A stretch of 64,000 nt of DNA from Desulfobacter sp. GTDB lineage: Bacteria; Desulfobacterota; Desulfobacteria; Desulfobacterales; Desulfobacteraceae. A program made the translations under genes and the position numbers. The notes under the pieces were generated by a model. It was not told where the DNA came from. It saw only the letters and a list, made by a program, of their open reading frames with translations, and searched no databases. Numbering within the stretch: position 1 is the first letter of the stretch; every line of letters begins with the position of its first letter. Location of the stretch: contig CP054837.1 of NCBI GenBank assembly GCA_028768525.1, positions 5,638,001-5,702,000 on the forward strand, written 5' to 3'. This document shows positions 8,750 to 18,837 of this stretch, one piece after another.

Positions 8750-11149
8750 ATGAGCGATGAGAATAGACCCATTGAACCGGAAATCGTGATTGATGAAGAA
8801 GAAAACGGAAAACCCAAGGGCGATCTGGTCACCCAGAGCGTGAAGCCCGATATCCTTTACCTGGTTCCCATCACGGGGCGGCCGCATCTTCCGGCCCAGG
8901 TCCAGCCCCTGATCGTCAGCAAAGAGAGATGGGAAGAGACCCTGATGAAAGCGTCCAAGGAATCCAAGAACCTCCTGGGGCTCTCTTACCTCAGCGAGGT
9001 CCGGGGAAAATATGTGTACAAAGAAGATTTCCCGGAAGTGGGCTGTGTGGTGCGGATGCTCAATGTGGTGGATGTGGAGGGGAATATCCAGTTCATCGCC
9101 CAGGGCCTGGAGCGGTTCCGGATCAAAAAATTCCTCTCGGATAAACCGCCCTTTGTTGTCCAGGTGGAATATTTCTCCCCCCTGGAAGAGAGCGAGGATG
9201 AACTCAAGGCCTATGGGATCTCCATTATCGCGGCCATTAAACAGCTGCTTTCCCTGAACCCCTTGTATTCAGAAGATCTCAAACAATATTTGGGACGGTT
9301 TTCCCCGGACCAGCCTTCACCCCTTACGGATTTTGCCGCCGGCATCACCACGGCAAAGGGGGATGATCTTCAGGATATCCTGGAAACCAAGTCCATCCTT
9401 GCCCGGATGAAAAAGGTGATGATGCTTCTTCAAAAGGAGATAGAGATCGCCAAGCTCCAGACCAAGATCCAGCGGGACATCAACATAAAGGTGGACGACA
9501 ATAAGCGTAAGTTTTTCCTCAAGGAACAGCTTAAGGCAATCCAGAAAGAGCTGGGGATGCAAAAGGACGACAAGACCTCGGATGTGGACAAGTTCAAGGA
9601 AAAGTTCGAGGCCCTGGATCCGCCAGAACATGTGGTCAAGCGCTTTGAAGAGGAAATTGAAAAGCTGTCCATCCTTGAAACCGGTTCCTCCGAATACGGG
9701 GTGACCCGGAATTATCTGGACTGGGTGACCTCGTTTCCCTGGGGGGTATATTCCGAGGATAACATTGACATCCAACGGGCTGAGCAGGTATTGAACCGTG
9801 ACCATGCAGGCCTGTCTGACGTTAAGGAGCGGATCATTGAGTTCTTTGCCGCCGGTGTATATAAAAAGGATATCTCCGGTTCCATTATCCTCTTCGTCGG
9901 CCCTCCCGGGGTGGGCAAGACCTCCATTGGCAAATCCATTGCCGAGGCCCTGGGACGCAAATTCTACCGATTCTCCCTGGGCGGCATGCGGGACGAAGCG
10001 GAAATCAAGGGGCACCGCAGGACCTATGTGGGCGCGCTGCCCGGCAAGCTGGTCCAGGCCCTGAAGGATACCGAAGTGGCCAATCCCGTGATCATGCTGG
10101 ACGAGATTGACAAGATCGGGGCCTCCTACCAGGGGGATCCGGCGTCAGCCCTGCTGGAGGTCCTGGATCCGGAGCAGAATGCCGAATTCCTGGACCACTA
10201 CCTGGACCTGCGGGTGGATCTTTCAAAGGTGCTGTTCATTTGCACGGCCAATACCCTGGACACCATTCCGGGCCCCCTGCTGGACCGCATGGACCGGATC
10301 AACCTTTCCGGCTATATCACGGCAGAAAAACTGGAAATTGCCAGAAAGCACCTCTGGCCCAAACTGCTGCGCCGGAATAAGCTTTCCGCTGCCACCATCA
10401 CCATCACCGATCCCACCATCCGCCACCTTATTGAGGGGTATGCCAGGGAAGCCGGGGTGCGGACCCTTGAAAAGCAGCTCAACAAGATCATCCGCAAAAG
10501 CATCGTCCGGATTTTAAAAGAAAAGAAAAAAAAGATCCGGATCAATATCAAATCCCTGGAAGACCTCCTGGGGCCGCCCATATTCAAAGCTGAAAAACAG
10601 ATGCGGGGGGTGGGCATCGTCACCGGCCTGGCCTGGACCGCCATGGGCGGTGCCACCCTCTCCATTGAGGCGGTCCGGGTCCACGGAAAAAATCCCGGCT
10701 TCAAACTCACGGGAAAACTGGGGGATGTGATGCAGGAATCCGCCTCCATTGCCCTTTCCCATGTGAGGGCAAATGCAAAAGCCTACGGCATTGATGAAGA
10801 ATTTTTTGATTCAAGTTTTCTGCATATCCATGTGCCCGAAGGGGCGACCCCCAAGGACGGTCCCAGTGCCGGCATTACCATCAGCACGGCCCTGGTTTCC
10901 CTGGCTGCGGGCAAGTCCATTGACCGGCCCCTGGCCATGACCGGCGAAATCACCCTGACCGGGGATGTGCTGCCCGTGGGCGGGATAAAAGAAAAGATCA
11001 TTGCGGCCCGGCGGGTGGGCATTAAAGAAATTATCCTGCCAGACGGATGCAGCAGCGACCATAAAAAATTGCCAGAGCATATTAAAGAGGGAATTTTATT
11101 TCATTTCGTAAAAACCTATAAGGACGTGTATAAGATTATTTTTAAATAA
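8750..11149 (+). CDS. lon: Lon protease (LonA type)
   Basis: A 799-residue ATP-dependent Lon protease: N-terminal substrate-binding domain (about 35-230), coiled coil, AAA+ module with Walker A GPPGVGKTS (about 384-392), and the C-terminal serine protease domain. The Ser-Lys dyad is S706 in PKDGPSAG and K749 in GGIKEK, with the expected 43-residue spacing. It degrades misfolded and regulatory cytoplasmic proteins. A strong GAGGTGAT ribosome-binding site precedes the ATG. The gene stands alone and is flanked by hairpins on both sides. Confidence 0.97.
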   Translation: MSDENRPIEPEIVIDEEENGKPKGDLVTQSVKPDILYLVPITGRPHLPAQVQPLIVSKERWEETLMKASKESKNLLGLSYLSEVRGKYVYKEDFPEVGCVVRMLNVVDVEGNIQFIAQGLERFRIKKFLSDKPPFVVQVEYFSPLEESEDELKAYGISIIAAIKQLLSLNPLYSEDLKQYLGRFSPDQPSPLTDFAAGITTAKGDDLQDILETKSILARMKKVMMLLQKEIEIAKLQTKIQRDINIKVDDNKRKFFLKEQLKAIQKELGMQKDDKTSDVDKFKEKFEALDPPEHVVKRFEEEIEKLSILETGSSEYGVTRNYLDWVTSFPWGVYSEDNIDIQRAEQVLNRDHAGLSDVKERIIEFFAAGVYKKDISGSIILFVGPPGVGKTSIGKSIAEALGRKFYRFSLGGMRDEAEIKGHRRTYVGALPGKLVQALKDTEVANPVIMLDEIDKIGASYQGDPASALLEVLDPEQNAEFLDHYLDLRVDLSKVLFICTANTLDTIPGPLLDRMDRINLSGYITAEKLEIARKHLWPKLLRRNKLSAATITITDPTIRHLIEGYAREAGVRTLEKQLNKIIRKSIVRILKEKKKKIRINIKSLEDLLGPPIFKAEKQMRGVGIVTGLAWTAMGGATLSIEAVRVHGKNPGFKLTGKLGDVMQESASIALSHVRANAKAYGIDEEFFDSSFLHIHVPEGATPKDGPSAGITISTALVSLAAGKSIDRPLAMTGEITLTGDVLPVGGIKEKIIAARRVGIKEIILPDGCSSDHKKLPEHIKEGILFHFVKTYKDVYKIIFK

Positions 11150-11153
11150 AAAA

Positions 11154-11177
11154 GGCCGGGTTAATTTTAGCCCGGCC
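11154..11177 (-). terminator. Terminator of the small secreted protein gene
   Basis: GGCCGGG/CCCGGCC hairpin with a 10-nt loop. Read on the - strand it is followed by a T-rich run, fitting termination of the leftward gene ending at 11228. The + strand side ends in C residues, so it is less suited to lon. Confidence 0.7.
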
Positions 11178-11227
11178 CCCCCTCATGGCATCCACGCCTT
11201 CCCACCTCCCGGGGGAGGCGGATGCCT

Positions 11228-11641
11228 TTATTTCGCCGCCTCGTACGCCTCTGCAATGGACATTTCATTCCCCTGTATTCTGGAAAGCATATGTTTGCAC
11301 CGCCAGCCTTCTGGATGGTTGCTGGATGCGGGAAGGACCTGTTGGGTGACGGTGTTGTTCTGCCTTTTTTCATACACGAGGTAGTGGCTGTCGGTCATTT
11401 CGTATATATATTTGCCGGAAACCAGCAGGGAAGAGGTGCTGGGAACATCCGCCCGCAGCAGTTTTCCCCTTTTGGAATATTCAGTATAGGTGCTGTCCTG
11501 GTTTTTTATATATTTATGGCCGGTGGCAATATCATAGTAGCCGTCCGCAGAAGCTGGCGGGTATGGGGAATCCCCGGCCCAGACGGCTGTTGTACATGCC
11601 ATTATAAAAATAATTCCCAAAAAACAAACCATGTATTTCAT
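11228..11641 (-). CDS. Small secreted protein of unknown function
   Basis: I do not recognise a family. The 137-residue product has a hydrophobic N-terminal export signal (residues ~4-22), with either a signal peptidase I site after VWA or a lipobox-like IMAC at about 12-15. The rest is polar, with a DIATGHKYIKN segment and many Tyr residues suggesting a short beta-rich domain. The ATG at 11641 is chosen for its AGGAGA ribosome-binding site. The open frame continues upstream but without a ribosome-binding site or a plausible signal. A long stem-loop lies in the leader (11750-11780). Confidence 0.7.
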   Translation of the reverse strand: MKYMVCFLGIIFIMACTTAVWAGDSPYPPASADGYYDIATGHKYIKNQDSTYTEYSKRGKLLRADVPSTSSLLVSGKYIYEMTDSHYLVYEKRQNNTVTQQVLPASSNHPEGWRCKHMLSRIQGNEMSIAEAYEAAK

Positions 11642-11936
11642 GACCCTGTCTCCTTTCTTATCCTGTTGCGCAGGAAAAGAGCCGTGAAAAGGAAAAGGCG
11701 ATTTAACAGGCTCATCGTAAGAATTAAGGTTCCTGCAGTGTTTTGCGATGGGCGCAAAGGGCGTCGGCCCTTTATTGCCCGGGGAAGGTGGCCGGGGGAG
11801 GTACCTGGAATGATTTCCCGGGCCGGCTGGGATCCCCTGGTATGTTCCCATAAAACAATATAAAAATATATAAAACAATAAGGGAATGCCCTATTTTTAT
11901 AGGTAAAATTACCTAGTGGGCCAGTGATATTTCACC

Positions 11937-12614
11937 TTATTGGGGTTCCGGGAACCGGGGCGGAATGATTTCCAGGGGGGTGATCCCCTTTGATACGGCG
12001 TATTTTGTAAGGGCCGCCGTGGTGGTCAGATTTAATTTTTTTTTCAGGCTGGCCTGGTGGATCTGCACGGTTTTAGGGCTGATATAGAGTTTTTTTGCAA
12101 TCTGCCCGGGTTTGTAGCCTTCTGCAATGAGCTGGAGCACCTCCCGTTCCCGGCCTGATAATTTGCCTGCCGCTTTATCCGGGAACGGCCGTTCCGCCAT
12201 GGTTTTTACCACAATTCCTGCAATCTCCGGGCTGAGCCGGAGTTCGCCTCGGGCCACCGACCGAATGGTTTTGACAAGTTCACCCAAGGGGGCGGATGTG
12301 AGCAGGTAGCCCGATACCCCCATGTTGATCATCCGCCATGCATAATGGGGGGCTGAGGATTCCGACAGGGCAATGATTTTTATATTCCCCTGAAGGGCGA
12401 TAAGCTGCCGGGCAGCTTCGATGCCGCCGGTATCAGGCAGGCGGGTGTCCAGGATAATAATACCGGGTTCAAGGGCCTGGGCCGTTTCCAAGGTTTCTGC
12501 AGCGGACTCGGTTTTGCCCACCACCGCCATATCAGGCCGGCTGTTCAGAAAATGGGCAAGGCTTTCCCTGAACAGGCGATTGAGCCCGGCGATGAGCAGG
12601 CGTATCCGTTCCAT
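11937..12614 (-). CDS. NarL/LuxR-type regulator with degenerate receiver
   Basis: A 225-residue protein with a receiver-like domain (residues ~3-120) and a C-terminal LuxR/GerE helix-turn-helix (about 150-210, LSGREREVLQLIAEGYKP). The phosphoacceptor Asp is present (D56 in IIILDTRLP). The acidic pair that normally binds Mg is absent (IAGLN in place of a VDDH-like motif), and the conserved Lys near the end of the domain is Thr (GYLLTSA, T106). Phosphorylation control is therefore doubtful; ligand- or dimer-controlled DNA binding is more likely. No histidine kinase is nearby. Confidence 0.88.
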   Translation of the reverse strand: MERIRLLIAGLNRLFRESLAHFLNSRPDMAVVGKTESAAETLETAQALEPGIIILDTRLPDTGGIEAARQLIALQGNIKIIALSESSAPHYAWRMINMGVSGYLLTSAPLGELVKTIRSVARGELRLSPEIAGIVVKTMAERPFPDKAAGKLSGREREVLQLIAEGYKPGQIAKKLYISPKTVQIHQASLKKKLNLTTTAALTKYAVSKGITPLEIIPPRFPEPQ

Positions 12615-12718
12615 AGATAAATAACGGCGGCACCTTTTTTGGTGTCGCTGCCGTTTCCCTTGCAGATTTTGGGTGATTGGTTAATTCTGAATAGCGCGAA
12701 CGGCCGGGAGGGTCAAGG

Positions 12719-12746
12719 AAAAATGGGGCTGCTGCCGTGCAGCCCC
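12719..12746 (-). terminator. Terminator of the PfkB-family kinase gene
   Basis: GGGGCTGC/GCAGCCCC hairpin, followed on the - strand by a run of T. It sits about 25 bp after the stop of the leftward kinase gene. Confidence 0.75.
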
Positions 12747-12769
12747 GGGATTTTATTTGGTGATCGCCA

Positions 12770-13741
12770 TCAGATATCCGCCCGGATTTTTATCCAGGCG
12801 GATTCAGGAATCTGGGCCCCCATGACCTGGCAGACCTCATATCCGCAGGCCGAGCCGAGGCGACCGGCCTTTTCAATGGTAAATCCGTGGGCAATGCCAT
12901 AGAGGAAACCGGCAGCCCAGAGATCTCCGGCCCCTGTGGTATCCACGGGATCCTTTCCTTTTACCGGCTGGATGCGGGTGGTCTCATTGGCCCGGGAAAT
13001 GTAACTGCCCCGTTTCCCCACTTTGAGTACGGCATATTCAACATCAGCGGAGAGGGCCTTAAGGGCCTTTTGCTCATCGGTGTGGCCGGTATAGGCCCGG
13101 GCCTCATCCTCATTGGCAATGAGGATGTCCACATATTCTTTGATCAGGCCGGGCAGGATTTCCTTTGCTGCCGCCACCACCTCAAAGCTGGCCAGATCCA
13201 GGGCAATGAGGGCGCCGGCTGCCTTTGCCGCCTTTACGGCCGCATTCATCAGTTCCGGGTTGAACAGCAGGTAGCCTTCCACCACAGCAATGGCGGTGTC
13301 CTTGAAGAGTTCAGGGGTCACGGCTGCCGGGTCCAGTTCAACGGATGCACCCAGATCCGTGAACATGGAGCGCTGGGCGTCGGGAGTGACCACGGAGACC
13401 ACCTTACCGGTGGCGGTATCGGACAGGCTCAGTTCGGGCTCCACCCCGCAGGCCCGGATCTGGGATTCAAAGGTCTCACCGAATGAGTCCTTGCCCCTGC
13501 GGCCGATGAACCTGGCCTCTCCTCCCAGGTTGCCCACTCCCACGATGGTATTGCAGGCGGCCCCGCCGGGGACGATCACAGGATCGCTGCCGGCCTTTGA
13601 TATGATCTCCTGCTGGATCTCATCGGTGACATAGGTCATGCCGCCCTTTTCCTTGCCCAAGGTTTCCAGGAAGGCATCTGTTTCATTGATGAGCACATCC
13701 ACCAGGGCTGCACCGATACCGGTAATTCTTGTCTTGCTCAT
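12770..13741 (-). CDS. PfkB-family carbohydrate kinase, probable adenosine kinase
   Basis: A 323-residue ribokinase/PfkB-fold kinase. The PfkB signature 2, DTTGAGDLWAAGF (about 262-274), carries the catalytic Asp and anion hole, and the N-terminal GGAACNT glycine motif is present. Family members of this length phosphorylate adenosine, ribose or related sugars. The gene is divergent from metK-ahcY. S-adenosylhomocysteine hydrolase releases adenosine, so adenosine kinase is the best inference: it removes product and pulls the hydrolase forward. Substrate choice cannot be proved from sequence alone. Confidence 0.85.
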   Translation of the reverse strand: MSKTRITGIGAALVDVLINETDAFLETLGKEKGGMTYVTDEIQQEIISKAGSDPVIVPGGAACNTIVGVGNLGGEARFIGRRGKDSFGETFESQIRACGVEPELSLSDTATGKVVSVVTPDAQRSMFTDLGASVELDPAAVTPELFKDTAIAVVEGYLLFNPELMNAAVKAAKAAGALIALDLASFEVVAAAKEILPGLIKEYVDILIANEDEARAYTGHTDEQKALKALSADVEYAVLKVGKRGSYISRANETTRIQPVKGKDPVDTTGAGDLWAAGFLYGIAHGFTIEKAGRLGSACGYEVCQVMGAQIPESAWIKIRADI

Positions 13742-13869
13742 TAGGGTCTCCGTTTTGATGAGTGTTGTGTTTTGTATGGTGCATCATAAAATCCGGGAGT
13801 GAATTGTCAAGGCTTTTTATGGTGGTTATACAAATATGAACATATATTGATATATTATTTTGACAACCA

Positions 13870-13898
13870 TTGACAAAGGGTAAATAAAGGCCTATTAA
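13870..13898 (+). promoter_or_regulatory. sigma-70 promoter of metK-ahcY
   Basis: TTGACA and TATTAA separated by 17 bp, about 100 bp before metK. A second TTGACA lies 10 bp upstream. I searched the 5' leader for SAM or SAH riboswitch motifs and saw none. Confidence 0.6.
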
Positions 13899-14000
13899 TG
13901 TGGGGTATTTTAGGCAGATTGTTTCAAAATCTATTTGTTTCAACGTACCTGGTGCAAAGAACTGATACACATAATTCACAGATAAATAAAAGGAGACGGT

Positions 14001-15173
14001 ATGTCAGAGAACAAGTCATTTATGTTTACTTCTGAATCTGTTACCGAAGGCCATCCCGATAAGGTGGCCGATGCCATTTCGGACAGCATCCTGGACGCAA
14101 TTATGGCGGAAGATAAAAACTGCCGCGTGGCCTGCGAGACCATGGTCACAACAGGCCTGGCCATGGTGGCCGGCGAGATTACCACCGACTGCTACGTGGA
14201 CATTCCCGAAGTGGTCAGAAACACCATCAAGGATATCGGATACAACTCCTCCAACATGGGGTTTGACTGGCAGACCTGCTCGGTGATCACCAGCATCGAC
14301 CAGCAGTCCGCAGATATTGCCCAGGGCGTTGACGAAGGTACCGGCCTGTTCAAGGAGCAGGGCGCCGGGGACCAGGGCCTGATGTTCGGCTTTGCCACCA
14401 ATGAAACCGAAGAACTCATGCCCATGCCCATCATTTACGCCCACAAGCTGACCCGGCGCCTCACCCAGGTCCGCAAGAACGGCGCCCTGGATTTCCTCCG
14501 TCCCGACGGCAAATCCCAGGTCACCATTGAATATGTGGACGGCAAACCCAAAAGAGTGGACACCGTGGTCGTCTCCACCCAGCATTCTCCCGATGTCAAC
14601 TATGACGATCTGAAAGCCGCCATTATCAAGGAAGTCATCAAAAAAGTGATTCCCGAGAACATGATTGACGGGGATACCCGCTTTTTCATCAACCCCACCG
14701 GCCGTTTTGTTGTGGGCGGCCCCATGGGCGACTGCGGGCTCACCGGCAGAAAGATCATCGTTGATACCTACGGCGGCCAGGGCAGCCACGGCGGTGGTTG
14801 CTTTTCCGGAAAAGATCCCTCCAAGGTGGACAGAAGCGCCTCCTACATGGGCCGTTACGTGGCCAAGAACCTGGTGGCAGCAGGGCTTGCAGACAAATGC
14901 GAGGTCCAGGTGGCCTATGCCATCGGCGTGGCCGAACCGGTCTCCCTGATGGTGGATTTCATGGGCACCGGCAAAATTGATGAAACCCGTGCCGCCGATA
15001 TCGTCAGGGAAGTATTTGACCTGAGGCCCGCCGGCATTATCGAACAGCTGGACCTGCTGCGGCCCATTTACAGAAAAACATCCGCCTACGGCCATTTCGG
15101 GCGCAAGGATCCGGATTTCTACTGGGAAAGAACCGACAAAGCTGACCAGATCAGGACCCTGGCCGGGCTTTAA
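14001..15173 (+). CDS. metK: S-adenosylmethionine synthetase
   Basis: A 390-residue MetK making S-adenosylmethionine from methionine and ATP. Signatures include TSESVTEGHPDKVADA near the N-terminus, a GAGDQGLMFG motif (about 116-125) and the phosphate-binding loop GGGCFSGKDPSKVDRSA (about 266-282). Length matches the bacterial family. A GGAGA ribosome-binding site precedes the ATG. ahcY starts 23 bp downstream, so the two form an operon. Confidence 0.97.
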   Translation: MSENKSFMFTSESVTEGHPDKVADAISDSILDAIMAEDKNCRVACETMVTTGLAMVAGEITTDCYVDIPEVVRNTIKDIGYNSSNMGFDWQTCSVITSIDQQSADIAQGVDEGTGLFKEQGAGDQGLMFGFATNETEELMPMPIIYAHKLTRRLTQVRKNGALDFLRPDGKSQVTIEYVDGKPKRVDTVVVSTQHSPDVNYDDLKAAIIKEVIKKVIPENMIDGDTRFFINPTGRFVVGGPMGDCGLTGRKIIVDTYGGQGSHGGGCFSGKDPSKVDRSASYMGRYVAKNLVAAGLADKCEVQVAYAIGVAEPVSLMVDFMGTGKIDETRAADIVREVFDLRPAGIIEQLDLLRPIYRKTSAYGHFGRKDPDFYWERTDKADQIRTLAGL

Positions 15174-15196
15174 GCAAAATAATAAGGAGTTATTCC

Positions 15197-16630
<1,434 letters not shown>

Positions 16631-16650
16631 GCCGTCATAGGGTTATAAAT

Positions 16651-16690
16651 AAAAGAGGGCGGATTTCCTTATCCGCCCTCTTTTGTTTTT
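16651..16690 (+). terminator. Terminator of metK-ahcY
   Basis: AAAAGAGGGCGGAT and its complement form a 14-bp stem with a 6-nt loop and a T-rich tail, directly after ahcY. Confidence 0.92.
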
Positions 16691-16926
16691 TGAATCAGCC
16701 TGACCACCTCTTTCCGTCCAGGGCCCGGATACCTGGCCCCCGCCGGGTCATTTTTTATTATACAGCGGATCATCCTGGGGGGCGCGGGAAGGGCCGGGTG
16801 GGATTTAACAAATTTTTTCAAAAATTCAGGGTTTTCCCGATTTACAACCCATATTCCGTAATGCTATTGAGAGGGCTATCTTTAATCTGACTCTGGAAAG
16901 GGCATTCATAAAAGGATCTGAGACCG

Positions 16927-17271
16927 ATGGCCATAGAAAATGCATATCTCCCGCCGGAAGAACGCCGCAATGCACCGAGAACCCCATGTCATTGTATTGT
17001 CGATGTCGTTGTTGACGGCCGTCTTTACAAAGAACAAGCCGTGGACATAAGTGATACAGGCATTTTTTTGAAGTCAAAATGCCGTGAAAATTATCATGTT
17101 TTCGACGAAATTGCCTTATCATTTCAGTTGCCCGGCCAAAACCCGGTGAAACATTCCGGCATCGTGGCCAGAATAACGGAAGAGGGGATCGGCGTACTTT
17201 TTACCGGAATAGACTATCCGGACGTCAACCGGCTGGCCCCCCAGATCGAAGCATTATTTGAAGCCCTTTAA
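16927..17271 (+). CDS. PilZ-domain protein (c-di-GMP binding)
   Basis: A 114-residue single-domain PilZ protein. Both c-di-GMP motifs are visible: the RxxxR element (RRNAPR, residues 13-18) and the DxSxxG element (DISDTG, about 41-46). It should be a small cytoplasmic c-di-GMP receptor. It is monocistronic, with no partner gene to show its target; a GEMM-like RNA at 43.5 kb is another sign of c-di-GMP signalling in this genome. The ~295 bp upstream, after the ahcY terminator, holds no gene. Confidence 0.88.
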   Translation: MAIENAYLPPEERRNAPRTPCHCIVDVVVDGRLYKEQAVDISDTGIFLKSKCRENYHVFDEIALSFQLPGQNPVKHSGIVARITEEGIGVLFTGIDYPDVNRLAPQIEALFEAL

Positions 17272-17313
17272 ATACCTCTGCCCATTTAAGCCGGTGCGCC
17301 TGTATTCTTTTTT

Positions 17314-18117
17314 CTAACCCGGCGGCAGCGGTTTCAGATCATGGTAGGGTGCATCAAGTTCTATGTTGAAGTGCCTTTTTACCGCATCAAGATACGCTGG
17401 ACTGTCCGGCAGCGTCACCACCTCTTCCCTGCCGCTGGTGGTTATTTTCAATGTCCTGTCGAGCAACGTGATTCCGCCGCCGGAAAGGGGGCGCGCGGCA
17501 ACACGGGAAAATGTAAAAAATGTCTTGGGGCTGGTTGAGGTATAATGGTTCCCGTAGGCAATGTCCGCGGGACATACATGGCCCAGATCAAAGCTGTAGA
17601 GATCCTTCCACTTACCGTTTTCAAAAGTCTGAAACATGGTGCCGAATTTTCCCCCGTCCGTCAGCCGTATGGTCTGTCCCTCATTTTTGACAGGGGTGTC
17701 CAATTCCATGGGCATGGGCATGCGGGGGGAGGTTCCGCCGAACCCGACATCGGCCAGCCACTCCCTGCCGTCAATGGAAATCAGTTCCAGCTGGTGGCCG
17801 CGGCCCGAAGGCGTCCCCGTGACATGCACGCGGGCCAGCAGGGCCCGGGCATTGAATCCCAAGGCCAGCAGCGCCTGCAAGAACAATCCGTTCAGTTCAA
17901 AGCAGTATCCCCCTCTTTTTTTTAAAACCAGTTTATTGAAAACGGCCTGCGGGTCCAGGTCAATGCCCCGCCCCAGCAGAATATCGAAATTTTCAAACGG
18001 GATGCTGTGAAAATGGGCGTGATGCAGTCTCGCCAAGGTATCCGCGGATATATCAAGGGGACCGCTGAAATTAATGCGGTGCAGATAGCTTTCCAGGTCG
18101 AATTCATGGGGATTCAT
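17314..18117 (-). CDS. Arylamine N-acetyltransferase
   Basis: A 267-residue arylamine N-acetyltransferase, which moves acetyl from acetyl-CoA to arylamines or hydrazines. The Cys-His-Asp triad is intact: C72 in RGGYCFELN, H108 in GRGHQLE and D123 in LADVGFG, with the family's spacing. I start at the ATG at 18117 (MNPHEFDL), which gives a normal N-terminus. An ATG at 18144 adds nine residues but lacks a ribosome-binding site. Bacterial homologues include polyketide-associated amide synthases, but no such genes are adjacent. Confidence 0.9.
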   Translation of the reverse strand: MNPHEFDLESYLHRINFSGPLDISADTLARLHHAHFHSIPFENFDILLGRGIDLDPQAVFNKLVLKKRGGYCFELNGLFLQALLALGFNARALLARVHVTGTPSGRGHQLELISIDGREWLADVGFGGTSPRMPMPMELDTPVKNEGQTIRLTDGGKFGTMFQTFENGKWKDLYSFDLGHVCPADIAYGNHYTSTSPKTFFTFSRVAARPLSGGGITLLDRTLKITTSGREEVVTLPDSPAYLDAVKRHFNIELDAPYHDLKPLPPG

Positions 18118-18294
18118 ATTTGCCCTGCCGGCTCCTCCTTCCATTTTAAATACGGCTTTGCCCGGTGCCCTTCCATGGACCAGCCAATGGCGGTTCTATT
18201 CTGGGAAAGCCCTTTTCTTGTGCAGATGCATTTTTCGACAATGCCTGGCAACGGGGAAATTAAATAGCCTTCTGCTGAAAAATGCAACAGCGAA

Positions 18295-18447
18295 GATTTA
18301 AGGCCACCTCTAATAATCGTCTTTTGTTTCGATTTCTTCGTTGCAGTAAAATTTTAATCCTCGAAATATTCAATATATTCCTCTGGTTAAAATTTTACTG
18401 CGCCTTGAACTCAAACCAAAATCCTGATTATTAGAGATATCCTTAAG
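18295..18447. repeat. Nested inverted-repeat element
   Basis: Three nested inverted pairs: TTAAGG/CCTTAA outside, CTCTAATAATC/GATTATTAGAG (exact 11 bp) and GCAGTAAAATTTTAA/TTAAAATTTTACTGC (exact 15 bp) inside. A 13-mer from its right half, CCTTGAACTCAAA, recurs on the other strand at 42698-42710. It looks like a REP- or MITE-type element or a structured RNA. No transposase is nearby. Confidence 0.6.
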
Positions 18448-18483
18448 TGAAAATGGAAACGGATTGCCATTAAAATGGCAAAA

Positions 18484-18613
18484 GTTCAAAATTGTGAACC
18501 CGGTGGTCTGGGGTGGGTTTATGGGTGTGAATTGTGATTGTTTCCTCATTAAATCAGGCAGTTATCTTGTTTGGCCTTGCTCTTCTCTTGGTCGAGGGTT
18601 CAAAATTTTGAAC
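18484..18613. repeat. Two facing GTTCAAAATT palindromes
   Basis: GTTCAAAATTGTGAAC at 18484-18499 and GTTCAAAATTTTGAAC at 18598-18613. Each is a palindrome, and their AAAGTT...ACCC flanks show that the second copy is inverted relative to the first. They could be a paired regulator site or element ends. Confidence 0.45.
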
Positions 18614-18787
18614 TTTTGACAGGGCCGGGGACAGGGGAATATTTCGGTTAAAATAAATCCATGGTTTGTTTTGGTTGATAAATCCGATACTTGTCCTTTT
18701 TTTTGATATTTTTTTAGAGGGTGGCATCACAGTTGCAATAGTAAAATTTCAAACAAATAGTTTTTTCATCTTTTTTTCCTTTTCCGG

Positions 18788-18821
18788 AAAAGGCTGCCAG
18801 GGTAACCCGGCAGCCTTTTTT
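18788..18821 (-). terminator. Terminator of the selenoprotein gene
   Basis: AAAAGGCTGCC and GGCAGCCTTTTTT form an 11-bp stem with a 10-nt loop and T tracts on both strands. It lies 16 bp after the selenoprotein stop. Confidence 0.85.
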
Positions 18822-18837
18822 GGTTTCAGGGGAAGCG

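Larger units (their letters stand above)
18118..18837. other. Gene-free AT-rich stretch with inverted repeats
   Basis: About 720 bp without a credible gene, clearly more AT-rich than its surroundings. It holds a 150-bp inverted-repeat element, a pair of facing palindromes and a terminator, each listed separately. Short open frames here have no ribosome-binding site or recognisable product. Confidence 0.7.

Noticed and set aside
13742..14000. SAM or SAH riboswitch before metK
   Set aside because: I looked for the SAM-I, SAM-II and SAH core motifs and saw none; a normal sigma-70 promoter explains the region.
14016..15095. Long antisense frame over metK
   Set aside because: Produced by codon bias in metK; no independent signals. 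The same applies to the antisense frame over ahcY (15593-16618).
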